Origin: Chlamydiota bacterium
GTDB lineage: Bacteria > Auribacterota > JACPWU01
Direction of reading: 5' to 3'
Length of the DNA stretch: 50,578 nt
Assembly (NCBI GenBank): GCA_016178055.1
Contig: JACOUC010000045.1
Location: 1-50,578 of the forward strand
The position numbers were made by a program, and so were the translations under genes. Below, in pieces: positions 31,486-41,500 of the stretch (positions are counted from its first letter, which is position 1; each line of letters begins with the position of its first letter). The notes beneath the pieces were generated by a model. It did no database searches. It was not told the DNA's origin and worked only from the letters and a program-made list of their open reading frames with translations.

Positions 31486-33936
31486 CTAGAATGCACTGGC
31501 AAAAGCTGCTTTTTGAGACTTTACTTTCTCCCCAGATAACTTTCCCATCATCACTTCCACACTATGTGCCTTTCCATCTCCCACGGGCTGAACAACATTC
31601 CCCTTAATGGAGAATCCATCCACCTTGATTTCCCAAATGCCCCCTGAAACATGTTTGGGATTTTTGACCTCAATTTGGTAGATATCGCCACGAAAACGGC
31701 GAGTCATCTTAAACCCATCCCATTTTTTAGGAATACAGGGATCAATGACCAAACCATTGTAATCCGGACGAACCCCTAAAATCCACTCACCTGTAATTCG
31801 GTAACACCAAGCCGCAGATCCTGTATACCAACTCCATCCTCCCCGGCCATAATTCGGAGACTCAGGACCATCCACATTTCCAGGAAGAACATAGGGCTCA
31901 GACCAATAAAGATCCGGATTTTCTCCTCGGTAAATGGGATTGACCCGCTGATAGGTTTCATAGGCCTTGGCGGCATCTTTCATCTCACATTCAGCCCAAA
32001 TCCCCCAAACTCCCGCATGGGTATAAAGTCCTCCATTCTCACGCATCCCTGCTGGATAACGCGTAAGATATCCTACTTCGATGTCCGGACTTTTATAAGC
32101 AGGATAAAAAAGAATCGGACCATAATTTTTATAAAGATATTTTTCCATCATTTTCTTAACGAGCTTTGCCCTCTCGCCTTCGGCAACTCCATTAATCAAA
32201 GACCAAGTCTGGGCATTGATAAAAATCTTTCCTTCTTTACATTCATGGCTTCCTAAAACCTTTCCGGAATCAGTCGTTGCACGCCAGTACCACTCACCAT
32301 CCCAGCCCACTTCATTGATGGCTTGCTTTAAAGTTTGAGCTTCGTTTTTCATCAATGCTACAAATTCAAGGTCGTTTTCTTTCATAGCTACAAAAGAAAA
32401 TTCATTTAAAATTCCATATAAAAAATGTCCCAGCCAAACCGATTCTCCTTTCCCATCACGGCCGCAGGCATTCAGCCCATCATTCCAATCCCCTTCCAAA
32501 ATCAAAGGAATGCCACGCGGGCTTTTACGAGAAAGTGATTTTAGAATGGCTCGCTTAGCATGCTCATAGATGGAAGCGCTTCCCTCATTTTTCAGGAAAG
32601 AGGCTTGTTCGTGGAGAATAGAAAAATGCGCCGTCTCTTTTAGATAATTCACTAAAACAAACGGAAGCCAGAGAAGATTATCGGAGTGATGGGAACCGCT
32701 GGCCTCAGGCGCCAAATTTTGCCACCAGTGTTGAACAGTTCCATCGGCATATTGATGTTCCGCATGAAGTTTGATTTGAGCCGCTGTACGATCTGAGTTT
32801 AAGGGAAGAAAAATATGACTATCTTGTAATTGATCCCGAAAACCATAGGCCCCTCCCCCCTGATAATAACCGGTACGCCCCCAAATCCGGCCTGAAATGG
32901 CCTGATATTTCAGCCAGGTGTTGGTCATGATATTGAGAGCCGGATCCGGTGTTTCAACTTCTAAACCCGACAAAGTTTCTTTCCAAAATTCTTGAGTCGC
33001 TTTAAAAGCCTGAGCCGCCTTTGCGGGATCAGAAAATGCCAAAACTTTTTTACGAACGCTTTCTTTATTTTCCGCCAAACCTGTGACAAATACACAAGAC
33101 TCTGCCTTTCCAGGTTTCAAATTAAATTTAAGATGAAGACTTGCAACGGAATCATTCCACTTGCCATCGTGATTCCCTAATTTCCCCTCCTTAACTGCCT
33201 TCGGATGAGCAATGGCTCCATACTTCCCAACAAACTCTTCTTTATCACATTCAAAACCAGAAGGTTTACGGCTGCAAGCATGGAAGGCCACATAGGAATA
33301 ACTATTATTCCAAAGCTGACCTTTCTGATTTGGGATATCCCAAAATCTTTTTTCAGCAAAAATGCCTTGAAGCTTTTCATCATACTGAGTTTCAATAAAC
33401 AAACGGTGAAATTCCCGGTGACTATCCGGCCACCGGCCCAAAAGCCATTCAAAAAAGGTAAAAACCGATATTTTCCTCTGCTTTTTCCCAAGATTTTCTA
33501 ACTCTAAAGTCCAAATTTCATGTGTTTCATTCGGAGGAACAAAGAGGGTCATTTTTCCGCGAATTCCCTGCCACACCGCTTCCAAAGTTGTGAAGCCAAC
33601 CCCATGACGGCACTCAAAAGATGAAAATTTTGAACAGGTTGGTTTCCAGGTTAAAGATCCACCTGTTCCTTTTTCATCATCTCTTAAAAAAATAAATTTT
33701 CCCCATTCATCCCGAATTAAATCCTGTTCCCATCGAGTAATCCGATTGATCTGAGCATTGTCCATCCAGCTGTAGCCGCCCCCGGTCTGAGAGACAATCA
33801 CACCGTAGCGACCATTGCTCATCACATTGACCCAAGGCCTCGGGGTATCGGGCCTGGTAATGACATACTCTTTTCCATCTTCGCTAAAATAGCCATAGTC
33901 ATTCTTAAAAAGTTTTTTTTCTGTTATTTTCTTCAT
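31486..33936 (-). CDS. GH94 glycoside phosphorylase (cellobiose/chitobiose phosphorylase-like)
   Basis: This 816-residue cytoplasmic enzyme (no signal peptide) is expected to split a beta-linked disaccharide with phosphate. The N-terminal beta-sandwich starts FKNDYGYFSEDGKEYVI, with the family pattern NGRYGVIVSQTGGGYSW. The (alpha/alpha)6 catalytic part has GAYGFRDQLQD near 367-377, the catalytic acid in EGDWNDGLNACG near 482-493, and GGWSWYTGSAAWCYRI near 697-712. Sugar specificity cannot be told. It is coupled to the GH35 gene by an ATGA overlap with GGAGGTGG just upstream. Confidence 0.92.
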   Translation of the reverse strand: MKKITEKKLFKNDYGYFSEDGKEYVITRPDTPRPWVNVMSNGRYGVIVSQTGGGYSWMDNAQINRITRWEQDLIRDEWGKFIFLRDDEKGTGGSLTWKPTCSKFSSFECRHGVGFTTLEAVWQGIRGKMTLFVPPNETHEIWTLELENLGKKQRKISVFTFFEWLLGRWPDSHREFHRLFIETQYDEKLQGIFAEKRFWDIPNQKGQLWNNSYSYVAFHACSRKPSGFECDKEEFVGKYGAIAHPKAVKEGKLGNHDGKWNDSVASLHLKFNLKPGKAESCVFVTGLAENKESVRKKVLAFSDPAKAAQAFKATQEFWKETLSGLEVETPDPALNIMTNTWLKYQAISGRIWGRTGYYQGGGAYGFRDQLQDSHIFLPLNSDRTAAQIKLHAEHQYADGTVQHWWQNLAPEASGSHHSDNLLWLPFVLVNYLKETAHFSILHEQASFLKNEGSASIYEHAKRAILKSLSRKSPRGIPLILEGDWNDGLNACGRDGKGESVWLGHFLYGILNEFSFVAMKENDLEFVALMKNEAQTLKQAINEVGWDGEWYWRATTDSGKVLGSHECKEGKIFINAQTWSLINGVAEGERAKLVKKMMEKYLYKNYGPILFYPAYKSPDIEVGYLTRYPAGMRENGGLYTHAGVWGIWAECEMKDAAKAYETYQRVNPIYRGENPDLYWSEPYVLPGNVDGPESPNYGRGGWSWYTGSAAWCYRITGEWILGVRPDYNGLVIDPCIPKKWDGFKMTRRFRGDIYQIEVKNPKHVSGGIWEIKVDGFSIKGNVVQPVGDGKAHSVEVMMGKLSGEKVKSQKAAFASAF

Positions 33937-36341
33937 CCCACCACCTCCAAGGAAATTTCTTTTGCACCATGACGATATTGAACAAGAAAACCTTCTTCAG
34001 TTTTTTTAAATTCCACTTCTTTTCCATTCACCAAAACTCTTTGTGGAGCTTTTTCCAATTGTAAAACGATTTCACCTCGCGTTCCTTGCGGCCCCCTCAT
34101 CTGGAGTTTAACCCTAGAGCCTTCTATCGCTTGCCCTACAAGTTCAGAAGTTGCGTAAATAATTTTGATCCCTTGAGAAAGCTCCCAATCAAAAGGAAGA
34201 ATTAATCCCGATGTTGGGCCAATCACTAACCTTCTCTGTGAAGGAAGTTTCATCTTTTTCCCATCAATTAAAAGATCTATCACAATCTCTTTTTCGATGG
34301 GGTGAAAATTAAGAACAAAGAGAAAAGAGCCATGAGGACCTTTACGAATTTGAAAATTCACATTGGGATCATTAGAAACCACTTGAGGTAAAAGCCCATC
34401 TCGTTCTAAAAATGCTTTAAACACGTCCATATGCTCTGCAATTTGATAATTTGGAAGTGTTCCTAAAATAATCGCTCGTCCCTTCCCGATATTCTTTTCA
34501 AACCCACAAACCTTATTTCCAACTTTGGCGACGACTGAAGCATCATCACCGTTAAAAACCGTCATCACAGGAAAAGAATTAACGAGTTCATGATCAAAAA
34601 ACTGGACTTTGGATTCTGTCGGGCAAAAAATCGAATCCCCTTCGATACCTAAGCCTTTTTTCAAGATATCGCAAGGTCGTCCCTCTAAATCAAATTTAGG
34701 TAAACTGGGATAAAAAATAGCTCGTCCACCCCGACGCACAAAATCTAAGAGTTTCTCTTGAGTCTTGGGATCCATGAGTTCGATCGCAAGAACCCACAGC
34801 TGCTTGTACTCTAAAAGTTCGTCCACGGACTGAACCTCTAAATCAGGTAACTCTGGATTAAAATTAAGAGCGTAAAGAACCTTGATCAATCCATCGAAAT
34901 AAAACGCGTCCCGTACCCATTTAAAATCATAGGTGAGACCTACTTTTTCGGGTCTAAAATATTTATCTTTGAGAAAAAGAGGATAGAAAAATTCTGTCTC
35001 ATAATAGGGTTTATAAAAAGCCACTCCTACCGACGAATGCTTTTTAGAAGGAAGAAAATTTTCTTCATTGGCCCGAATCCAGCCATTAATCCTTGAAACA
35101 ACATCATAAAGCGGATTTTCTTTTCCTTTCACATCCAAAGGGGTGTCCCAATAAAACATCGGGCCATAAACCCCTTCCCCAGGAGGATTCTTCCCTTGAG
35201 AAAACATGTAATAATTCCAGCCCTGGGTTCCATAGGAAAGAGCCGCCTTGTAAAAAAGTTCAAGCTCATTGGGATAGGTCCTGACACAATGCTCTCGTGA
35301 TCCGGCCTGAAATTCTGCAGAATAAAGAGGCATGGACCGATTTTGCAAAGAGCGTGTCATTTCAGAGATAACGGCTGCATCATGAAAATTCCTAAAATCG
35401 ACATTTTCAGGAATATGATCTAATCCTAAAAGAAGATCTGGGCATTTGGCGACCACTTCAGAATATAGGGTAATGCAAACTGGAAATTCGTTGGCCCGAC
35501 CATAAACCCACCCCGGAACATTTTCATAAAAAGGAACTGTAATCCCACGTATCTTAAGATCATCCATCAGATACTTCAAGTAAATGTAATAGTACTCACG
35601 GTGAAATGTATGCCAGTCACGATAGCGGGCAATGTCTTGCGGGCATTCCGTATTACCCGAAGGAGGAATGACTTGATCAAAAGAAGAATAATTTTTTGAA
35701 TAAAGTTGATTGAGAATATTAATCGAACGGTATTTTCCCTCTAGAAATTGATCATAATATTTGAGGGTTACAGGATTATAATCCCCGCAGCCGGCCAACC
35801 AATGCTGAAGGCCCACCTCATTACAAATTTGCAGCATCGAGATGGGCCCATTTTTAGAAGACTGACGCTGGGCAATGGCAGGAATAATCTGGTCAAACCA
35901 TTTGGCCGCATATTCCAAAAAAATCGGATGCATAAAAGAACACACAAAGGGCATATTGATCCTGCCTTGAGAATCCTCGACTTGAATTTCAGGGTGACGG
36001 GCTAACAACCATCGAGGAATGCCTTGATCCTGATACTCTGCCAAAATATAAGGGCCGGGTTTCACAACCACCTTAAGCCCATTCTCATGACAAAGATCAA
36101 TAAATCCAACAATATCTTTTTCTGGTTTTGTCTTGCCTTCTAAATCAAAAATCCCCTCTTTCGCCTCATGCCACGACCATGGAATATAGGTGGTCACGGT
36201 ATCTAAATGGACCTTTTTCATTTTTTCCAAATGCCTTGGCCAATCCTTTTTCTTGACTCGGAAATAATGCATTTCTCCAGAAATGAGAAAAAAAGGTTTC
36301 CCATCCTGCTTAAATCCTTGAGGGGTTACTTCAAAGCGCAT
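33933..36341 (-). CDS. GH35-like beta-galactosidase
   Basis: This 802-residue protein has the GH35 N-terminal signature: LISGEMHYFRVKKKDWPRHL near residues 19-38, TYIPWSWHEAKEGIFDLEG, and VVVKPGPYILAEY near 95-107. The general acid should be the Glu in NGPISMLQICNEVG near 165-178, and the nucleophile the Glu in YSAEFQAGS near 332-340. The C-terminal half is beta-rich with a GATase-like middle. There is no signal peptide, so it acts in the cytoplasm and could release galactose from oligosaccharides that GH94 then processes. GGAGT precedes the ATG. Confidence 0.88.
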   Translation of the reverse strand: MRFEVTPQGFKQDGKPFFLISGEMHYFRVKKKDWPRHLEKMKKVHLDTVTTYIPWSWHEAKEGIFDLEGKTKPEKDIVGFIDLCHENGLKVVVKPGPYILAEYQDQGIPRWLLARHPEIQVEDSQGRINMPFVCSFMHPIFLEYAAKWFDQIIPAIAQRQSSKNGPISMLQICNEVGLQHWLAGCGDYNPVTLKYYDQFLEGKYRSINILNQLYSKNYSSFDQVIPPSGNTECPQDIARYRDWHTFHREYYYIYLKYLMDDLKIRGITVPFYENVPGWVYGRANEFPVCITLYSEVVAKCPDLLLGLDHIPENVDFRNFHDAAVISEMTRSLQNRSMPLYSAEFQAGSREHCVRTYPNELELFYKAALSYGTQGWNYYMFSQGKNPPGEGVYGPMFYWDTPLDVKGKENPLYDVVSRINGWIRANEENFLPSKKHSSVGVAFYKPYYETEFFYPLFLKDKYFRPEKVGLTYDFKWVRDAFYFDGLIKVLYALNFNPELPDLEVQSVDELLEYKQLWVLAIELMDPKTQEKLLDFVRRGGRAIFYPSLPKFDLEGRPCDILKKGLGIEGDSIFCPTESKVQFFDHELVNSFPVMTVFNGDDASVVAKVGNKVCGFEKNIGKGRAIILGTLPNYQIAEHMDVFKAFLERDGLLPQVVSNDPNVNFQIRKGPHGSFLFVLNFHPIEKEIVIDLLIDGKKMKLPSQRRLVIGPTSGLILPFDWELSQGIKIIYATSELVGQAIEGSRVKLQMRGPQGTRGEIVLQLEKAPQRVLVNGKEVEFKKTEEGFLVQYRHGAKEISLEVVG

Positions 36342-36360
36342 ATTCTTACTCCATAAAAAC

Positions 36361-36426
36361 AGTTCAAAAAATACAGTTCAAAGTTTAAAGAGAATACAAA
36401 AAAAGAGGGGGATTAACAAGGGAGAA
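36361..36426. repeat. Heptamer units and G-rich repeat upstream of GH35 gene
   Basis: AGTTCAA/ACAGTTC heptamers (36361-36390) are followed by a copy of the G-rich family (36398-36426: A-run, GAGGGGG, ATTAAC, AAGGGAG). No hairpin partner is close. It occupies the gap between GH35 and higA. Confidence 0.6.
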
Positions 36427-36485
36427 GTAATTTTCAAGAACAGAGATAGGAAATTGAAAAAGAAAGTCAATTTCGGTTTTAGGGT

Positions 36486-36776
36486 TTAAGCTGCAAGAGG
36501 ATGAATATGTGAAATTTCCCTTACATCAACTTGACTCAATTCCCAATTATTTTGCGTATTAAGCCAAAACTGGGGACTTCCTCCAAGCGCTTTAGAGAGT
36601 TTGAAAGCCATTTCAGCACTAATGCCACGCTTCCCGCGGCAAATTTCATTAATTGTTTTTGGCAAAACCCCAATATGTGCTGCTAAACTGGCCTGGGTCA
36701 GTCCAAGCTCATCTAATTCATCTTGAAGAATCTCTCCTGGATGAATCGGTGTAACAGGATAAGTTTTACCCGGCAT
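36486..36776 (-). CDS. higA: HigA-type antitoxin (XRE HTH)
   Basis: This 96-residue antitoxin has the HigA/VapA pattern PVTPIHPGEILQDELDELGL, then the helix-turn-helix LTQASLAAHIGVLPKTINEI near residues 26-45, then GISAEMAFKLSKALGGSPQF. It follows the toxin gene by 19 nt with GGAGG as ribosome site, the toxin-first order typical of higBA. It is expected to bind the operator near 37109 and repress the pair. Confidence 0.93.
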   Translation of the reverse strand: MPGKTYPVTPIHPGEILQDELDELGLTQASLAAHIGVLPKTINEICRGKRGISAEMAFKLSKALGGSPQFWLNTQNNWELSQVDVREISHIHPLAA

Positions 36777-36795
36777 AACTCCTCCATTTTTTTAA

Positions 36796-37095
36796 CTAAC
36801 GGTGATAGTCAATAATTTCGACATCATCCGCATTTTCTTCAATCCACTTAAAGCAAATTCTATACTGATCATTGATGCGAATACTACAAGAACCCTGTCT
36901 ATCCCCTTTCAGGAATTCAAACCTATTTCCTCTAAGCTCTCGTAAATCCCTAATATTGCTAGCAGCGCCTAAACGGGCTAACTTAATTTGGGCCTTCTTA
37001 TGCAAATATTGAGGCAATAGCCTTAAAGCATCTTTAGAGAGTCGGCCATAGTTGAGGTCTTCTGTCCTTTTATTTTTAAAACTTCTAATGGCCAC
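36796..37095 (-). CDS. higB: HigB-type toxin (RelE superfamily)
   Basis: This 99-residue toxin is expected to cleave translated mRNA. The pattern is AIRSFKNKRTEDL, then LGAASNIRDLRELRGNRFEF near residues 42-61, then GSCSIRINDQYRICFKWIE near 68-86, and the end VEIIDYHR, a good match to HigB. It is the first gene after a strong predicted promoter (37133-37161). Confidence 0.92.
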   Translation of the reverse strand: MAIRSFKNKRTEDLNYGRLSKDALRLLPQYLHKKAQIKLARLGAASNIRDLRELRGNRFEFLKGDRQGSCSIRINDQYRICFKWIEENADDVEIIDYHR

Positions 37096-37108
37096 CTGTA
37101 ACGACTCC

Positions 37109-37122
37109 TAATTATCTAATTA
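37109..37122. promoter_or_regulatory. Candidate HigA operator
   Basis: TAATTA-TC-TAATTA is a pair of identical palindromic half-sites just downstream of the predicted start point. HigA proteins bind such palindromes to repress transcription. Position and symmetry are seen; binding is inferred. Confidence 0.45.
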
Positions 37123-37132
37123 CCACGTAGTT

Positions 37133-37161
37133 ATAATACAGGTAATATTAACATGAGTCAA
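37133..37161 (-). promoter_or_regulatory. Sigma-70-type promoter of higBA
   Basis: On the minus strand the -35 TTGACT (37156-37161) is separated by exactly 17 nt from the -10 TATTAT (37133-37138). Transcription would start near 37126, about 30 nt before the higB ATG. It is the best promoter match found in the window. Confidence 0.75.
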
Positions 37162-37204
37162 TTTTTTTGCAATTGAAGGAACGAACCGTCCCTATAAGAG
37201 AGGA

Positions 37205-37981
37205 TTATCCCAACACCAGTGGTATCAACTCAGAAAGAGAATTTACCGTAGGGATCGGAAATTTACGCTGACCTGTACGGTCAAGTAAAACGGCTCGAAT
37301 TCCAAGTCGAGTAGGCCCCTGGACATCATCCTTGATGCTGTCCCCCACATGCAAGGCCTCATGAGGCTCGACTCCTGAACGTCTTAACGCCTCTTTAAAA
37401 ATTCCAGCATGAGGTTTTGAAGAACCGACTAAACCCGAAGCGAGAATAAAATCAAAGATTTTCCCAAATCCTAGTCTTTCACATAAAGGAATCAAACGTT
37501 CATCCCAATTGGAAACAATGCCAAGAAAAAATCCATGATCTTTCAATTTTTTCAGAACCCCTTCTACTTCTGGAAAAACACGCCACACTTGAGGCCGTGC
37601 AAAAAGATCATGGAGCTCATCAAAAAAAACATCGAATTTTTTGATACCCCCAAACGTTTCAAAAACATCCCAAACCAACTTATACCACCATTCCCGCTCT
37701 TGAGGATGATGCTCTCCCTCTTTATGATGGTCCCACCCCCTTTCGTTAACCCCATGGTTCAGTCCGGCAAAGCCGGCCCCACCTTCGGTAGCACGAAAGG
37801 TGGTGAGATGATCTTTTTTTTCCCATTCTTCTCTAAATTTCTGCTCAACTTCTTTTGAACTTATCTTACATCCATATTTACCCGCCACTTCAGAATAAAT
37901 CTCTCCTACGGATAGATAGGGCTCCACTAAAGTCCCCCCTGCATCAAAAAAAATAGCTTTGAAACGTAAAATTTTATTCAT
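37205..37981 (-). CDS. HAD-superfamily hydrolase
   Basis: This 258-residue cytoplasmic phosphatase-like protein has motif I FFDAGGTLVEP near residues 9-19 (D..G rather than the usual DxD), motif II in GIVSNWDE near 152-159, and motif IV GDSIKDDVQGPTRLGIRAVL near 206-225. The cap region carries an inserted Gly/His-rich stretch (about 75-95). It resembles HDHD3-like members. The substrate is unknown. The start at ATG 37981 is preferred to an upstream ATG at 38029. Confidence 0.88.
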   Translation of the reverse strand: MNKILRFKAIFFDAGGTLVEPYLSVGEIYSEVAGKYGCKISSKEVEQKFREEWEKKDHLTTFRATEGGAGFAGLNHGVNERGWDHHKEGEHHPQEREWWYKLVWDVFETFGGIKKFDVFFDELHDLFARPQVWRVFPEVEGVLKKLKDHGFFLGIVSNWDERLIPLCERLGFGKIFDFILASGLVGSSKPHAGIFKEALRRSGVEPHEALHVGDSIKDDVQGPTRLGIRAVLLDRTGQRKFPIPTVNSLSELIPLVLG

Positions 37982-38058
37982 TTTATCTCTAACCCTTTCC
38001 TTCCTAATATATAACACAAAATTGAGCATTTAAAACCCTCAAATATCTTTTTTTCAAG

Positions 38059-38064
38059 TATAAT
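38059..38064 (+). promoter_or_regulatory. -10 box before PilZ gene, probable leaderless start
   Basis: A perfect TATAAT ends 6 nt before the ATG at 38071, and no Shine-Dalgarno sequence is present. Transcription would start at about the first base of the gene. No strong -35 is seen. Confidence 0.5.
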
Positions 38065-38070
38065 TAACCC

Positions 38071-38433
38071 ATGGGCTTTGAGGAACGTAGAAAACATTTT
38101 AGACGCTACTTTGGAGAGGATGAACGTTATTTTATCGAATATAAAGTTTTAGGGAAACTGATTCCTAAAAAAGAAGTTGCGCTCACCCTCGATTTAAGTG
38201 CGGGAGGTCTTTTATTTCGATCCGCTGATCTCATTGCAGTTAATTCAGAAATAGAGTTCGATCTTTCTCTTCCTCATATCAAAGATCCCATTCATTTAAA
38301 AGGTCGTGTCGTCCGCGTTGAACCTGCGCTTAAAGCTGGAATCTATAACATTGCTGTTCAATATATCGAGATTTCTGAAAATGATCGAGTCGCCATTGAC
38401 CAATTTTGCACCGGAAAAAATCCTTCTAAATAA
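38071..38433 (+). CDS. PilZ domain protein
   Basis: This 120-residue protein is almost entirely one PilZ domain, a c-di-GMP receptor. The arginine-rich switch is EERRKHFRRYF near residues 4-14, and the DxSxxG-type motif is LDLSAGGLLF near 41-50. KGRVVRVEP and IAVQYIEIS supply later strands. A standalone PilZ of this size usually passes the c-di-GMP signal to a partner protein; none is identifiable here. It converges on giant gene 2, 70 nt away. Confidence 0.85.
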   Translation: MGFEERRKHFRRYFGEDERYFIEYKVLGKLIPKKEVALTLDLSAGGLLFRSADLIAVNSEIEFDLSLPHIKDPIHLKGRVVRVEPALKAGIYNIAVQYIEISENDRVAIDQFCTGKNPSK

Positions 38434-38503
38434 ATCATCCAGGGACATTGATCTTTCCGAATTACACTCCACTTCATCATCAAAAAATCGCTTAGGTAAA
38501 AGC

Positions 38504-41500
38504 TTACATGCTATTTGCAGTCACTTCTAAAGTTTGGCGGATACTCTCAAAATTATTTCGGACCGGTTTAAATCCTTTAGGTGGAACGACTCTTCCATTT
38601 TGATCTAATAAAGCTTGGGCCTCTCCATCAGAAATCCCAATATTTCTTATGGCTAGAAGAAAATCGTCTCGATCCATAGAATATAAAACCGTCATGAGCA
38701 ACTGTTCAAACTCAAAATTTTTATCACCATAGACGGCATGAACTCCAATCTCTGGTCTCCTTAAATAAGGGCCATAAAGGTCCCAATCCTCTTCATGTCC
38801 AATAACAAATATTTGCTGAGTCATATCAAGAGATTGCCCTGAATAAAGCCTTTCATGAAAACTTTTAATAGCAGCGATGAGACGTTCCCCAACTTCCCCT
38901 TCTCCTGATGAAACATCTAAAATATCTTTTTCTTCAAGACCATATTTTTTTCTGGCCTCTTCCCGTAAAGTTAAAGACCGATCTTTACCTATCACATCAA
39001 AGAAAATAAATTTCACTTTATTTTTATATTTTTGTTCCAATATTTTTTTAGTTCTTATTACTTCCAAAGCCCGATCTGGATCCTCCAACATTTTCAAGCT
39101 CACTGGGAAATAAACAGGGCGATTATCCTTATCAAGCCACCCGCTTACTTGATCCATAAATCCTTTTTTCATTCTCCTTAATTTTTCGACAAAGGCAGGA
39201 TAAGCAATAGCGTTTTCAATAAATTCCATTGTTGTAAACGTTTTTTCAGCAGCATTTCTATTGAAGAGAATAGCAGACAAACCCAAGGTCTGAGCATCTA
39301 CCGCTTCTAACACACCTGAATCTATCGTAACGGATTTTCCTTCATCTCCCTCTCGAACTGTATGCTCTTCAAAATCAACCCCTGTCTGATGAACATCAAA
39401 ATTTTTTGCAGCTTCCTTCATTTCTCTCAATTTTTCCATAGGGATACCCACTTCAGCGCAAGTCTGAATTATCACCAGTCGTCTCCCAATACCTCTTACC
39501 TCTTCTCCCCTTTCCTTTTCGATTAACCCACTGACTTCTTCTATCAGCATTTGAAGTTGATGCTGTTCCATTTCTTTTCCATAAAGCTTTGGATAAGACA
39601 TTCGATATTCTTCCAGGGCTTGACCTAATTCAAAAAGAACATGGTCAACGGTATAAGATGAGTCCCGAACAACATCTTCTAGCGTTCGACGCCTACTTTC
39701 AGAGAAACACGACCCGAAGGATGAAACCATCCCTTCATTCGGCTCCCCGGCCATCACTAAACCTTTGCTACCAGAGAAATGACCGTTTCTCGTTTCCAAA
39801 ATCGCTTTAAGATCTGGAATGAATCCTTCCTTGATATGCCGATCTATCATCCGCATCACAAGGGTCATTTTGTCAGTAACACTTGCAGGATCAACAAGAT
39901 CTGGTGAAAGAATAGCCGGAAGAGCATTTGTCGTTTCACCCCACAAGAGTATTTTAGATGGATGAGCAGCATATTTTTTTTCCAAATCCTGCAAAATACC
40001 CTCATCTGCCGCAATAACCAAGTCCGCGTCACGAATACTCTCATTTGTAACAGGCTGACGTCTATGTTGAACAAAATAAGAGCCCAGGCCTATGGAATGA
40101 GCAATGTTAATGATTTCTTCTTCTAGAGAACTTCCATCCCTGGACCCACCCGTTGAGACGCCTGCTGATGAAATCTCTAAAGATGATAAGGTAGGATCTA
40201 TGCTCTTTTGATGTTCAAGACTATACTGAATCGTTGGACTGCGATGAGAATTACCCAAGCACACGCAAAGGACTCTGAGGGGACCTTTTCCTCTCCGAAG
40301 CTCCTCATAGAGAATAAATTTTTTCATCAATGAAGCTTGAACATTCCTCAAGATTTCATCGTCCTTCAAATAGGACCCTACTTGATAAGCAATGATTAAA
40401 TTCAAGCATTGCGAAACAACAGCCAAGCTTTCATGAGGAGATTGACCTGATATTTCATTAAGCCAGTCTTCATCAACAATGATTTCACCTTCACGAATTG
40501 CAAAAAATGTTCCACTCTCTGCTTGAACATGTTTAGCCTTTTTCCAAACAGCCTTTCTTAAAGGAGACATTAATATTTGAAATGAAGGATATCGCTCTAA
40601 AAGCTCAAACCATGGGCTCAGGGGCAAAGTGTCCAAAAGCTTTTCATCTTTAAAAGTCTGATGCCCCAGCAAGGGAGAACGAACAGATGAAGTAATGGGT
40701 CTTGCCTGGAGAATAAAAACCTTGTCTCCTACAACAGCAAATTCAATATCCATTTCTTGATTAAAATAATTTCTAATCGCACGGGCCATTCTTGCTAATT
40801 GAAAAAGATGCTGTTGAGTCAAAGAAGATGTATGCCGCTGGGAAATGGGAACATCTCGATTTTCAACACCTCCTGAAGACTGAAGGTAAAAAGCTTGATT
40901 TTTTTGAGCAATCTGGGCTGTTTGGGAAAGCTCCCCCGTTTCAAGATTCAAGCGATAAGAATCTACTGGAATCTCTCCTCCAACAACCCCTACCCCTAGA
41001 CCATAAGTGGCTCGGACAAGCGCTCCAGGTTTCTCAGGCTGATTAGGATCCTGGGTAAAAAGCACTCCTGAGGCATCTGCAGCGATCATGGTCTGTATTA
41101 CCACACCCATTTGAAGATGGGAAAGAAGCGTCTCTGGCAATATCAAATTTCTTCCTTGATACACAAAGGCCTCTTCATTCAATGCAGAGGCCCAAACTCT
41201 TTGAATATTTGAAAGAAGATCTCTCTGAGAAACACCCAGTTCGGTTCGATAAAGTCCCGCATGAGATTGCATAGAGGCATCTTCATTCTCATGAGATGAA
41301 CGCACAGCAGCCAAAGAACCCTCTCCAATGACATGATCAAAAGCCCCTAAAATCTTTTGAGCGCTCACTTCAGAATCAGACCACTGTGTCCGTTCAATCA
41401 CTTCTCTTGCCAAAGCTAAACGTTGGGATAATTCCTTTCCATATTTTTCGCTCCCCAGAATTTCTGATAGAACCCCTTTCAAAGAACGTCCAGACAATTT

